DNA from: Liopterus haemorrhoidalis | Taxonomy: Eukaryota > Arthropoda > Insecta > Coleoptera > Dytiscidae | Assembly: GCA_963971575.1 (NCBI GenBank) | Contig: OZ020611.1 | Span: 57,445,381 to 57,509,380, forward strand | Direction: 5' to 3' | Length of the DNA: 64,000 bases | Shown here: positions 31,411 to 44,700 of the stretch, piece by piece | How positions within the stretch are numbered: the stretch's first letter is position 1 | How the letters are laid out: the number at the start of each line of letters is the position of its first letter | Notes under the pieces: model-generated | What the model was told of the DNA's origin: nothing | Database searches by the model: none | What the model saw: the letters and a program-made list of their open reading frames with translations, nothing else | Made by a program: the position numbers and the translations under genes

Positions 31411-32377
31411 TTGGTTCAAATTCTTAACCCAGGTAACCCAGGTAACCCAGCGTAACCCAGGTACAGTACGCTCTTAAACGTACACATAAATGTTCAATAC
31501 TCAAAATGAAATGGGAACTTTTGTTTTTTACAATTATTTTTATTTTTTACAATTAAGAAAAGTAATTGTTCAAACGAGTTATTTGTAATTTGAAACCTTT
31601 TGTGTTCTTCTTTGGAATTAAGAATAAATTATGGACATTGATGTCCGTATTAGAATAATTTTCTGTGAAATATATGAACAAAGTTCAAACTTATTAAAAT
31701 GTACATTTATTTGGGATTCTAATAAAAATATTAAATAAATTTAACGTCTCATTTGAAGCCGTAACATTCAGCACGCTTTAAAAAATCTATAAACTATAAA
31801 AATGTAATTATTTCTAAATTGGAAAAAAAAGGAGAATTTCATGGTGCAAATACCAAAATTTTAATTTGAACAAATTTGATACAAATCGGTTATATGCATT
31901 GTTTTCAAGTATCTACGAGTCTGCCAAAACTAAATTTGAGTTTAAAGTTTTTCTGTAAGACAAATTGAAAGAAAATATTTAAGTTCTTACAATGAACTAA
32001 AATTATCATGACTGGAATGTTTATCTAGCTCATTCTATACAGTGTTGCCAGATTTAAGGCTTGACAACGTCGACTGAATTGTGCTGGTCTGACAAAGTCG
32101 GAATCGTACATTTTTTGTATAAAAAGTTATATACAAAAACTACTGGCGCGCGCTCTTCACGACAAATCAGTGAACTAAATTTGTATATAAATATACGATC
32201 TACCCTCGTATTCAGACCATTTGTGAAATTTTCTCTGTCATCGCTGCTATATAATCAGGGTGTAAGAGCTCCAAAAAACATGAAAAACGTTTTCAGACCA
32301 TTCCCCTGGTCTGAAAACGTCAATTTTGGTTTGACACCGTCCATTGAGTACATAGAATTGGCTTGCATAAGCGGTAA

Positions 32378-32383
<6 letters not shown>

Positions 32384-32422
<39 letters not shown>
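32384..32422. repeat. (TA)n at right palindrome edge
   Basis: TA dinucleotide run directly outside the right arm; a second TA run lies at 32550-32592. Confidence 0.9.
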
Positions 32423-32423
<1 letters not shown>

Positions 32424-32560
32424 CGAAGTTTTCCGAAACTATTCCAAAGCATATTATATTTTTAAAATTCATTTTAGAGTCATAAAATGCAAAATTCTTA
32501 ATTTTGACATTTTAAAATAAAATTTTTAAAATAATTGGTTTTAAAACAAAATATATATAC

Positions 32561-32593
<33 letters not shown>

Positions 32594-32648
32594 AAGTTCA
32601 ACACAAATGATTGCAGTGATTCCAACAGTACAAAAATAAGAAACTAGT

Positions 32649-33391
32649 ATAATCCGTCTCAATTTGTAATTCGAAACTAGACTGGTTACTTTGGTGACTG
32701 TTGTGGTGAAAACAGACTTTGGCGTATCCGTGTAAACCATGGGTGTCAAACTCATATCAGCCCCGGGCCATTTTTCTAACAAATAAAATTCACGCGGGCC
32801 GCACGATACGTATTTATATTATTACTCATTCTGTTTTTCATTTTCTACCATTTTTCTGAATATTTATTTAAAGGAAGTAAAGAAATAACAATTAAATTTT
32901 GCCAAAATATTTCCTTTATCGAACAACAAAAAGTTCAGCGTATTGGTAATGTAAACTGCAGTTGCACCTATAGAAAAGTGCTATTTGAAAGCTCTGCTTA
33001 CGAGTATATTATTTGGAATCACGGGGAATTACTGATCTACCGACTATCGCACGGCCTTGGCTAACTGCCATAGTTACTGTCTGACTATTGGTTTTCCGCC
33101 CTTTGCCAAAGTCTTGACGCCGCGGCCCGAACAGAATCTGTCACGAGGTGTTTCCGCTAAAATAATTTTTTATACTGTATAAGACATATAGTATAAAAAT
33201 TTATTATAGTATAAGAAGTCGTTGCGGGCCGCAAAAATGCAACAATTGGGCCTCATGCGGCCCGCGAACCGCCAGTTTGACACCCTTGGTGTAAACCAAT
33301 ACTATGATAATATTATAAATGTATTGTCAATATACAACATAAAAAATGAACTTCCCTGTTAGTTTCGTATTACAAAATGAGACAGATAATA
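32649..33391. mobile_element. Short TIR MITE (GTCTCAATTTGTAAT family), copy A, with hAT inside
   Basis: The ends GTCTCAATTTGTAATTCGAA and the inverse of GTCTCATTTTGTAATACGAA bound about 190 bases once the hAT at 32738-33288 is removed. Copy B at 51749-51933 is the same unit, inverted and without the hAT. Non-coding. Confidence 0.8.
32738..33288. mobile_element. hAT MITE, GGGTGTCAAACTCA family
   Basis: Ends are CATGGGTGTCAAACTCA and the inverse CAGTTTGACACCCTTG. The 8-bp duplication GTGTAAAC is perfect (32730-32737, 33289-33296). GCGGGCCGCA-type blocks lie near both ends, usual in this hAT group. The paralogous empty site at about 51847 has one copy of the 8-mer (GTGTGAAC), confirming insertion. 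No transposase. Confidence 0.93.
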
Positions 33392-33579
33392 CTACCAATA
33401 ATTTTTATTTTAAACATTGTAATCACGATTTTTTTAATCAAAGATGTATTATAACAAAATTGTGGTACAATTTCAATTATTTTCTTTATTTTTATTACAT
33501 AAAATGGATATAATATATAAATTTAAATGAAACTTAACCTTAAATATTCAAACCGCTGACAAAGAAGGTTATTAAATGA

Positions 33580-33601
33580 GAGCGAGAGAGAGAGAGAGAG
33601 A
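33580..33601. repeat. (GA)n microsatellite
   Basis: GAGCGAGAGAGAGAGAGAGA run. Confidence 0.9.
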
Positions 33602-33746
33602 TGTGACAGCGCAGACGCAAACTTAAGAATGAAGAAATTGCTGCTTTAGTTTGCTTAACAGGGGAACAAATGTTGCCAATCAAACCCTGGGGTCTGTCGG
33701 CTTCTTCAAAGGCTTGCGCTACTTTGTATAATCCAGTGACTTTAGA

Positions 33747-34400
33747 AATAACCACACTAACCGCGATATTTCCACGGTTAGTTTGGTTACAAAAAAGTAA
33801 CAAAAATTTTCAGTTACCGCGTTCCGAAACCTAACAATATTCCTGAAAAGGTTAATGTTGTACACTTTTAGAACGGGTAACTTCAACCGCGGTTAAGCCT
33901 GGAACAGAATGCACAGCGCGCTACGCCGTCAGCGCGCCGTCATTTGCGACGGCGTTGCGTTAGCGCCGTTGAATTTTCGCCTGCACACAATGCAATAATT
34001 TTTAACGCCGTCAAAGTAACAAGTGACAACCTATAACTGTGTTTATAGGTACGCTTTCTTTTATTAAAATTATAATGGATGATGAAGACTTGTGTGTCAT
34101 GTTATTTATGTTGTATGCAAGATATTTATACATACAAACACTTTACCATTCAGTAAAAACTGAGATTAGGTGTTCTACGTCAACGTTCAACGGCGTCAAA
34201 AGTTGGAAGTTAACGAACATTCAGTATCAACGGCGTTGGAACGCCGTTAGGACGTTGCCCATTCTGTGCACTTGCGTACAACAGCTTGATTTTAACTTTC
34301 CTTTGTCAGGCAGCGCCGTCTAAACGCCGTCAACGCGCCGTTGAACTCGTTGCATTCTGTTCCCCACTTTACTTTCGTCGAGTAATGGAACACTGTATAA
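33747..34400. mobile_element. AACCGCGATATTT-type repeat, copy A, split by a Harbinger MITE
   Basis: GAAATAACCACACTAACCGC and, after the insertion, CTTTCGTCGAGTAATGGAAC match the uninterrupted copy B at 50430-50610. The shared text includes CCGCGTTCCGAAACCTAACA. Non-coding. Confidence 0.8.
33896..34368. mobile_element. PIF/Harbinger MITE with TTA duplication
   Basis: Ends are AGCCTGGAACAGAATGCA and the inverse TGCATTCTGTTCCCCACT, with TTA at 33893-33895 and 34369-34371. The paralog at about 50575 has a single GCGGTTACTTTCGTCG across the site, so insertion with 3-bp duplication is directly seen. GCGCCGTC and GACGGCG words recur at both ends. A 94-codon frame (34039-34323) shows no recognised domain and is probably fortuitous. 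Confidence 0.93.
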
Positions 34401-34902
34401 ATGTGTTACAAGTTACAAGAGTACTATATCAGTGATGGGCGCGTAGAATACATGATGTAGACTAATGTAGATTTTACGCGTAAACATGTCAAGTAGAATA
34501 TGCCTTTGTTTACGTGTCGAATGTAGAATGTAAACTGTACATGCGCAGTACGTTTAAATGTAATATTTGAAATAATAGAATGGTAATAGTTTAAATTTAC
34601 TTTAATATTTATGTTTATTTCAATTTTATGTAGTTCTAATTACATATATTGTTTCCAAAAATGTTATGTCACAAATCGTATGTTGTTATGGACAACATAA
34701 ATTACTTGGTTTCTGTCTGTATGAACTACAAAAATAAAATTAAAATTAAAAGTTAGCAGTTGTTTTAATCACGAAGGATCAGGAAGCTGTCAAAAATATT
34801 AAATTTGAGTTCTTTACTTCTTCTTCTACTTAAAACTGGCGGTATTTTATTTTTTAAACGTTACATAACCTCATTTTTCATTATTCTACTAAGAAAATTT
34901 GG

Positions 34903-35055
34903 CAACACCGCTCCCATTTGCCATAAGAGCTATACTGCAAACTCACCTTCGAACGCACTATATATTGGAATTTATGTTTATTTATAGTGCGTTCGAAGGT
35001 GAGTTTGCAGTATAGCTCTTATGGCAAATGTGAGCGGTGTTGCCAAATGTTGTAA
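34903..35055. repeat. Perfect 65-bp inverted repeat
   Basis: 34905-34968 (GGCAACACCGCTCCCATTTG to CGAACGCACTATA) recurs inverted at 34987-35054, with about 20 bases of loop and essentially one A/G-type difference near the outer end. The right half is also the left end of the MITE at 34986-35316. Confidence 0.85.
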
Positions 35056-35316
35056 AAGTGTCAAATGTGTCAATTATAATAATATGAAAAACTCGTATTA
35101 TTTACAAAAATCAACTCTTATAAAACTCAAAATAACACTCAACAAAAACAAACGGCCATTTGTAGAATACTGCGTCTTCACAGATCAGCGTGTTTTAGAG
35201 CTGGCAACGTCGACTAGCAAGAAAAGGATAGCGTCATTCTGTAAACCCATTAGAGAGTATGAAAAAGAACTACTCCATATGCCCTGTACTGCATACTCAC
35301 CTTCGAACGCACTATA
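34986..35316. mobile_element. MITE, TATAGTGCGTTCGAAGGTGAG family, copy A
   Basis: The ends are TATAGTGCGTTCGAAGGTGA and its inverse, both followed inward by TGCAGTA-type text. A second member lies inverted at 42540-42784, sharing CAATTTGGGCATATGGAGTA-like and AGAACTACTCCAT text. No coding. Confidence 0.75.
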
Positions 35317-35745
35317 GATTTATGCAACGAAAATTGTAATAAAATCAATAATTTCATAATTGTTATCGTGTAATAGGGATAACTAGTAACTTTTCATTAC
35401 TGTTGGCAAAAATTTCAGTGTTCCCAACTTAATTTTCTTTTTTTTTTTTTGTAGCACTTTTGACCGCCGCCTGTTAAACAGTTCCATTTTTCAAAATTTA
35501 GTTCCGCTTAAATCATAGAAATAGACTATTACTATTATAGACTTAGACTATTATTATTAGTAGAATTAAACAAATTAAAAAAATCATTATCCAAAACTGT
35601 GAAGTTGTCAAAATTTTATAAGATTGTCAGCATTTTTGTACATAACCTCGTTGTTAACAGCTGTCATTGATCTGTCACTTTTTTTACCTGTTTTGTGTAT
35701 TTTATGTATTCTTCTCTAATTTAATATAGTAGGGTAGTTTTAAAG
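35317..35745. other. Upstream region of the REP gene
   Basis: AT-rich 430 bases before the REP start codon; no TATA box at a useful distance is clear. Contains TTTTTTACCTGTTTTGTGTA and the probable 5' leader. Confidence 0.4.
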
Positions 35746-38700
35746 ATGGATAATGAACTGCCTAATGATTTTGAATTAGTTGTTATTGGAACTGGTAAAT
35801 ATTAAACATAAAATAGGAGAATTTAAAAGAAATAATAATATTAATACATATATTTATTGCAGGTATGGTAGAATCTATAATTGCTGCCGCAGCAAGTAGG
35901 ATTGGTAAAAAAGTATTACATATAGACAGGTAATTTGTGAATTGTCATAATTTTAAATATATAACTCAAATTACAGTCACAGATATGAAAAAACACTTAT
36001 GTGCTCTTTTCCATCGCATATATTTCTGAAAAAGAGGCTGGAATTGTTACTAAATATCCATTGTTATTATAATACTTTTGATCTGGATTATAATAAGTGT
36101 TATATGTAAAGTAAGAAACGATGCTCTATTGTTTTACTTTATTCACGAACATAATCATAGATCTGCTGATAATTGAGTTAGCTATGTTGCTGAGATATCT
36201 TTGAAAAGCCATAATGATAGAGTAGATTGGTCAACAATTAAAAATGATTATTTTTTATTAGTTTAGAAAAATACATATTAAAGTTATTAACACGTTTGCT
36301 AACGATATAAGAGAAAAAAAAGCTTTCCGAGAGACCACATACTTTTTTTTGGCAGGAATTGGGTTAAAATAAACAATGATCACTGACCATATGTTATTTA
36401 AGAAAAAAGAATTATTAATTATTGAATAAGTTCATGTCCCATAAATGAGACGTTGGTCTATTTATAAGTTTTCAAAAAAGTAGGTGAATCAGCTCTTAAT
36501 AATAATAAATCTTTGGTAAATATAATTATGTAAACTGAAAATTATAATAAAGTATGGTGAATTCCAAAGCATAGGGAAGGACAAAATCCAAGAGGTTTTC
36601 TTTTGTCACTCACACAGATGTTGCAAACAAATTTTGTTTGTGTTCTTTTCTTATTTATGACGCGTACTCGACAGCACGATCTCCAGACTGCTCGACTCAT
36701 AATTAAAATATTATAAATTTGATATAAAGCCGACCACAGCGCGAAGGTTGCCGAGTAAATACGACTCAGCATGACGTCAGAACCTACACGGCCCAGACTA
36801 CCTACTCCCCAAGCCTTTACGTGTGTATTAGAGATGGCAAGGATTAATCGAATATTGAAATAATCGATTATTTTGTTTCAATTAATCGATTAATCATACA
36901 ATATTTTTGCTTTCGATTAATTAATAGTTAATTGATTAATTTATTATTAATCGATAATTTTATTTTATTTTCAAGAAATTACTTAGTTGTATTGTTGAAA
37001 CCTTGGTCGATAAGATGACTTTGCTCTCTTCTTTGCAATAAAGTCCCTAGATTACTAGGCCTTCAGAACAGTCGTTCTCACCCATCTGAAGAATTAAACT
37101 GACCCGCTACTCATTTCTGCCCAATATACTGCTATAGTTTGCGTTCAGTGAGTTCAAAAGCTCACGAGCGAAACGCAATCTTTCAACTCGAGTAATTTGT
37201 GAGAAAAGCCTGGCAAGTTACAGGTCTTCTGGATACAAGCCCTTGTTTCCTCAGTCGTCTTTGGACAGTTCGTGATGAAATTGCCAAATGTCTTGTGGCT
37301 CGTGGATGCTGTTCGCTGATGACGCTTTATGGTGTAATTAATAGTATTTTTTGTTACGTCCAAAACACCAGCGATATTCTAATACTAATGTCATCTTCAT
37401 ATAATGGCGCAGCTCGTACAATGTTTTCCGGCCACAATTTAATTTTATTGCACAAAAAAAAGACTTGTTGAAATTTAGAAATCTCTAAGATGGGTAACTA
37501 ATGGCAAAAATTTATTTTAACAATGAATTATTTGTATTAAAATTTATTTACTTAATATGCAATATTATATAGTCTTCGTTCAAACGGGCATTATTTATTG
37601 TTACAGTTTGCTTAATTAGCAACAAAATATTTGTTTATGCAGACATTGTATTACCTTCTATTACTTATAAAACGATTAAATGATTTTATATCAGCCTTTA
37701 AAATACAACATTAAGACTGTCCCATTTTTTTTGTCGGCGACTGTATACGTTTCTTTTTTTATTTCATAATCGATTAATCGATTATTTTTTACAAACATTT
37801 CAATTAATAAAATGATCAATTAATCGATTAATTAATTTTTATTGCCATCTCTAGCGTGTATAGTGTATTGTTTGAGAGTTTTGTATTTGTTTTTTCACGC
37901 ATTTATTATTAAAATGGCAGATAAAGGTTTTGTTATTTTTGAGTAACAATTTACCCAACATTGATGCTTTTCCTCCTTTTCTTTTGTTTTTCACCATTAG
38001 GTAATGAAATAAATTGTTTTTGTGTCCTAAATAATGTATTTGTGGAGCAGCTTCAATACGCCTTCCAAACGTTTCGAGCATGTCCACATCGACATCGTCA
38101 TCATGCCCATCTCCGAAGGCTAGGCAAGGTATAAGGTGGCTGTGTCTGTATCCAAACAAATAATGATAAAAATTAATAAAGAAAATTGTTAAAAATTATT
38201 GGACCAACAGCCGTCACAGTGGTACATCGGTACTAAACAATATTTTTGATGTTCCGAAGTACTGGGGCCCGAATCATCCATATTTTGTATATTTTAATAT
38301 AAAATTTAATTCGATAAACATGTAGAATAACTTAATTATAGAATACTTTAATTAAAATCACTCTAACTTTACACAACCTATAAAAATTATACAAGCAAAT
38401 AAGTTTACGACAGACTGTGTAGGCTGTAGGTTGTAGTCTGGGTAGGGTGTAACGTCACAGCCAAGTTTGTAAACAGTCTGAGTGTTTTTCGCGCGCTTAT
38501 GAATTAAAAACAATTTTAAGCCTTTACATTAAAAAAAAAAAATTCAAAACTGTTTTTTATGTATATATGCAACAAAAGGAATATAATAAAAAATAAAATA
38601 AAAATCATGCTTATCCCCTATTCTTTTTTAGATTATATGTTTAATCTATGATGAACTCATGACAGTAACATAACTGTTATAATACTAGTATCGAGCGAGA

Positions 38701-41700
38701 TTGAATAAAGCATATTGAATCTAAACGAGTATTTGTTTGTAATATTTATTTTAAATTTGTACTTTTTTTTAAAATATATTTTGACTTGTGTAAACATTTT
38801 CTGTAATGTATTCAACACTAATAAATATTATTATTATTATTATTATTATAATTATATCATGTTTCACTGTGACATTTTGGAAACTTCTGTTTAACATATA
38901 ATATTTTATTTTAGTACATTTTTTTTTTTTTTACTATATATTATAATTACAATTTTTTTACTAGAAATGATTATTATGGTGGTGCATGGGCTTCGTTTAA
39001 CTTGGAAGGAATAGAAAAATACATTATCAATCATCCGGAGGCCTTGAAAGAACCAGAAGAAAATATTAAGCAATTGGTACATGAGGGAGAACACTGTTTG
39101 GAGTTGGGAAATAAAGTTTGTGGTGTATCGAATGTTAGTCAACAATGGAACATTCCAAAGTAAGTTCCAAATAAACATTACAATAATAGTTTTCCTGAAT
39201 GCAGATGAAAGAACTGTATAGTCAGTTATGTTTTTATGTGGTAGATACATTCCACAGAACACTGCAGAAAAAGAAATTCACACTAAAGACATTGTTACGT
39301 TATAAAATTAAAGATGAGGAGTAATATTCAAAACGTAATTTGTTACACGAAATTTAAAATTGAGATATTTTTGTAAGATGATTAATTTTGTAATATAAGC
39401 TATTCTAGGGTGACCATTTTCTTAAGAAGGCAATGCGGGACTGAGCAAAAAAAGGTCGTCACTTCCCAAATATAAGTGAAGAGCAAATAAAAAGGTCCTC
39501 ACCTCCCAAATCCAAGTGAAGAGCAAAAAAAAGGTCCTCACCTCCCAAATTAGAAATGTTAGAATGCGGGACATTTGCGGGACGCATCTTAATGCGGGAC
39601 ACCCAATCAAAATGCGGGACAGTCCCGCAAAAACCGGGACGAATGGTCACCCTAAGCTATTCCAAACTTTAGGCGGAACTAGATTTTGAAATCTAGTAAT
39701 TTTTATCTATTAAATCGGACTTTTGGTCATTTTGTTTGAGCTTTGTAAGTCATACTCACATTGCAAATTCTAGATTAAATTTACTGTCATTCTAAAATGT
39801 CCTTTTCATTACATTTTGGTTTTTTGTGGAATTTTTAATAAAAATTTCCCATTTATTTATTTTTTTGTCTTCAAAATATGTAAAAATATATTATATTTTA
39901 TAACCAATGTCATTCGTTTCCATGGTTTCACTGTTGGGATTTTAAATTTTCACATACCAACATGAAACATGAAAGTTTACCTTAATATCCTAATACAACG
40001 GAACTTAATATCTCTAAAATAAACTGTTATAACTAGTTATTATATGAAATAACATGAAATAACTTAAATTTTAATTTTTCAATTAAATGTTTTATAAATA
40101 ACAAGAGTTTAATAGTTTATTTTGCTTATTTATAAAGTAATAGTTTTTTTTTTCTTTCTAAATAGTCAAATAGTTTATTTTAGAGATATTTTGTTTCTTT
40201 TTTTATTGTTTTCAAAGCTTGCTACGTTCAACTTTGTAAAACTTATGTTGATTATTATTTTGTAAATAAATGGTCGCCATTTTGAAATGGTTAACATAAA
40301 AATATGATTTTTTGGTGTCATTGTAAAGTAAATTTAATGTACTTTTAGGAAAAAATATAAAATTATCGATTCCCTATGCTAGATCAAAAGTTGACATCAT
40401 TTCCGGTGAAACCGGAAGTGCCTCAGAATTCTTATAGTAACCTTTAGATGAGCCTTTTTGTCTAGTTTAACTTTTGTTCTGAAGATTTTTTGTATCTTTA
40501 CAAATAAAGGAGATTTTCGGGGTGCCCCGTTTTAAACAAACACCCTGTATATGCGACAAAGCCCTAAAATGTTAGGTTTTATAATTCGCACTATTAAAAG
40601 TATTAATTCTATAAACGCTTTTAAAAATCTTGACTTTTCGTAAATCTCTAGCATCTTAAACTATTCGTCCATTATCTGGAATAGTTTTTCAAACAAATAC
40701 ATTTTCAAACTTTAAAAAATTCAGAAAAAGCCATTATGTAGGTATTTCTTTTTAAATGTAATGCCCAATACGATAACTACTACGATTCTTGTCTCAGAAT
40801 AAATATTTTACCGCTTCAAAAACGTCGTATTTTGTCTGACATGTTGATGCTTTACCGAATAATTAATAACACCACTTTTTCTATTGAACTCCTACATCTT
40901 ATCGAGATACAATACCAGGTACAAACTTATTCCATCAAACCAGTTCAAACACAAATTCATTCACTAACTAGCCCATCATCAGAATTTCTCTTTTTTTCTT
41001 ACATAGATATTATAAACTGTTCCAAACAGAAATTCGGGAAATTATGTATTAATAAATTAAATACTATAATTGATATGCTTCTGTTTTAAAAATAAAACTA
41101 TTAAAAAAAAAAAATTATTGTGTCTTTTAGAATGTCTGTATATTTAATTTCAAGTAAAATAATTAAATCTAAATTCGAAAATCATATACTACATGTGATT
41201 ATTTGATATGCAGGGAAATTATAAATCCAATTGAAGAAGGAACAACTGAAACCCAAGATGTTACTGCATCTGAAACGGAAACGGAAAGTGATAAGAAAGA
41301 AAAATGTGATGGAGAAAAGCCGGTGGAACAAGCAGAAAGTACTGAACAAAAGCCTAAAGAAGAAGCAATAGTTCCTGAAATAAATAAAGATGATTTAGTT
41401 TGGACGCAAGATAAGATAATGAAGCAAAGTCGAAAATTTAATTTGGATATTGCACCTAAAGTAAGTTTTTAAAATATACATAAGATACATTGACAATATT
41501 AGTATTAGCATACTAGCAGACCCCTTGCCAACAACGTTGGCAAACTGATATAAAAATGAATATAGGCAGGAATCAATTATTAAAATTTACATGATTTTGC
41601 GTGTATTAACAAAACAAAAACGTTTCTTGATTATACCTAGGAAATCCTAAAAAACTGCTTAATGCGTGTCGTTTAAAAATTAGTATCGGATCGGAGACGG

Positions 41701-44700
41701 TCCGCGGGCATAACATCAATTGACACAACATTCTTTGATCAAGCCAAGGTAGGTACTGACTTGAGAGCTCTGGTAAACCAGCTGATTTGTCGGGGTACGT
41801 CGTTCCCACCACTCAGTTCGTGACCGACCGCATGCCGCAAGACCCGCTAGCACCCAGGAACTTAGCGTTACGTTAAGAAAGAAATTTGGGCTTATATATA
41901 TATATATATATAATGTATCTCTAAAATTTATAACAGTTGCAGTTTGCTCGAGGAGACTTTGTTGAACTATTAATATCATCCAACATAGCAAGGTATTCTG
42001 AATATCGTAGTTGTAGCAGAGTATTGACGTGGTTGAACGGACAGTTAGAAATTGTGCCTTGTTCAAGATCTGATGTATTTTCTAACACAAAAGTAACAGT
42101 AGTTGAAAAGAGAATGTTAATGAAGTTATTAACAACTTGTATGGATAGTGATGAAAAACAATTTGCAGGTATTTTTAATTCATTAATCATTAAAATTTTA
42201 TATCGTCTTAGTAAGAATTACATTTTTGAAAATAGTCGAGATTAGTGGTTTTCAACCTTTTTTCATTGTGGACCGATAAAGAGTTAACTTTTCGCGGTTT
42301 GGCATTATAAAAGTTCACGTTGTAAATAATTAGGAAAGTTGAAATATAGGTAGTCCACGATATTAGAGGAATTATGTCATAAAGTTACATTAAAGTTACG
42401 TCTTAAAGTAACAATTTCAGCGAATTAATACACGAAATTGTACGCTTTTGATAATATTATGTGTGTATGAAAACTAATGTATTAATGAAAATCAACAATT
42501 ATAATTTTAATTATCAAGAGTTTTGACTAGTTGAAACTATCATTATATAGTCCGTTTAAACGTTAGAATGCAGTACAGGGCAAATGGAGTAGTTCTTTTT
42601 CATACTTTTTAATGAGTTCTCCTAATAACGCTATCCTTTCCATTTTTGGTGACAGTTATACGCGTGAACACATGGGTATTCTATGAACACATTGGGTTCA
42701 TTGACATATTTGACTCTTTTACATTTAACAACACCGCTCCCACTTCCCATAAGATCCATACTGCATTTTAACAGACTATAGTAGAAATTAAGATTTTTAT
42801 TTTTGTGGTATTGGCAATATTGACATAAAAATTGTTTATTACTTTTCAGCATTCAGCCATATTTGATTATGTATATGTGTCAGATTGACTTTTGATATTC
42901 TTTATTCTTGAAGCTATGGCTTTTGTGTTTAAACCCAAACTATTAACACAGTGTATGAAACATACTTGATATTGTAATAATATTAAGTAGGTGTCAGTGT
43001 ACTGTATTTACAAAAAGTAAACTTTCCCATGTAAACATACTAGAAAGTGACATCATTGGCTAATGTGGTCGAAAGACTATTGGCCAGTAAAACAACATAT
43101 TTAAAAACAGTGACGCCAGTAACTTTATTGATGACGTAAATCCTTTGATATTATGGATCACCTATAAAAACATTTGGTGTAGCTCTTATTAAAGCCTATA
43201 TATGACCTTGATTTGTATTTAATAGTAAGAGAGGTGAAAACAGTTGAACAAGTTTAACAATACATTTTATAAATAATTTTAGATTGTTTTTTGTTTTTCA
43301 GATTATGAAAATAAGAAGTTTATTAATTTTTTAAAGGATAAGAAATTGACTGCAAATTTAATACATTATGTACTGTATGCAATTTCTTTGTCGACTGACG
43401 ATACCCCATGTGTGGAAGGAATTACACAAACTCAAAGATTTTTAAAAAGTTTGGGACGTTTTGGAAAGACGCCATTTTTATATTCGATGTATGGTAGTGG
43501 TGAATTACCTCAAGCATTTTGCAGGTAAATTTAAAGCATTAAATAGTTAATTAACTATTCTTATTTCTCAGTATTATGCACTCTGCCCGTCGCCGCCCCC
43601 CTATGCTGCGCCACTGGTATCAGTACTACTTTGAAGTTACCATGGACATATTCATTTCTGAGGCCATGATCTCTTCTAATTAGATGACTATCCCTAGTAT
43701 ATTTTATTTAGCAATATGATTAGTATCATCGATGATGCGGTCTTACTGGGATCCCACTCGAAGAATTATTTATAGACCTATAGCTGTATGTTTGTATATT
43801 AGACCTAATTGTTATTAATGGTTTTTTTAGATTATGTGCAGTTTTTGGGGGAACGTATTGCCTTAACCGACCTGTTAATTCATTAATACTTAATTCAGAA
43901 AATAAATGCCTTAGTGTTATATGTGGGACCCAAAGAATTGATGCACATCACTTCGTCATAGGCGGAGAAAACATTCCAAATATTTCAATGGTGAATTGTG
44001 AACAAGAAAAAATTTCCCGGGCCATTTTTATAACAGACAAGTATGTAAAATTATGTAATAATCTTTTGAATTACTATTTTAAAAACATGTTTTTCTAGAT
44101 CAATAATGCCATCTGAAAAAGAAAACTTGACATTGTTACTGTTTCCGCCTGAGGATGGGAAGAATCCTATTACTGTTATTGAGCTTGGACCTGCTACAGG
44201 AACTTGCCCACCTGGTTTAAGTAAGATTTTTTTATATTACCTTAGAACTATGTACTCTATAAATGTCATCTAATCAAAATATTTCATAAATATGGCAAGA
44301 TAAAATCTTTGTTCAAATATTGCTTGTATTTTAATATTATTAATTAATAAATAATATTATTGTATATAATAAAATTAATTCCTCAAAATAATGGGTACAA
44401 TCCCAAAATAGACAATATTTTGAAAAATAAAAATCACTATATTAGAAATAGTAAAAATATATTCACTCAGCTTTTTTGGACAATAGGTATATTTTAGTAA
44501 CACAACATTTCGTTAAACCAATACTAATGTTACGTTAATCTAATATCATAAACATTCCGTAAAACAGGGTGAAAGGACCCACTCGTGTTATTGGTTTATC
44601 GATCTACATCAGTGGTTCTCAAACTTATTTGGCCTATCGCCCCCTTTTCAGCAAAATATTACTCAGCGCTCCCTGGAAATCTACATTCTTTAAACGAACA

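Larger units (their letters stand above)
22083..32422. repeat. Giant 10-kb palindrome with 5.1-kb arms
   Basis: 22131-27273 recurs inverted as 27274-32383. Base 27231 pairs with 27316 and base 22131 with 32383, so the arms drift by only about 33 bases of indels over 5.1 kb. By eye they differ by a few percent, with clear substitutions and indels. Examples are a 17-base block (ACGGGCATTTCTGTGTG) present near 26117 but absent from the right arm, and about ten extra bases near 25973. The centre (27246-27300) and both outer ends are (TA)n. No long coding frame exists in either arm. Each arm contains a foldback pair and an AGGGTTTCGCAGG-family repeat. Confidence 0.95.

Noticed and set aside
22083..32422. 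Palindrome as a missed-adapter long-read artefact
   Set aside because: The arms differ by several indels of 10-17 bases and by substitutions, more than expected for two passes of one molecule after polishing. Not fully excluded, hence the read-spanning test in the findings.
34039..34323. 94-codon frame as a Harbinger protein
   Set aside because: It lies within a 473-bp MITE, has no DDE or Myb motif and overlaps the inverted GCGCCGTC words.
37851..38159. 102-codon minus-strand frame with an acidic stretch (GDGHDDDVDVDM)
   Set aside because: Its end runs into the hAT-like element at 37853 and no domain is recognisable. Probably chance.
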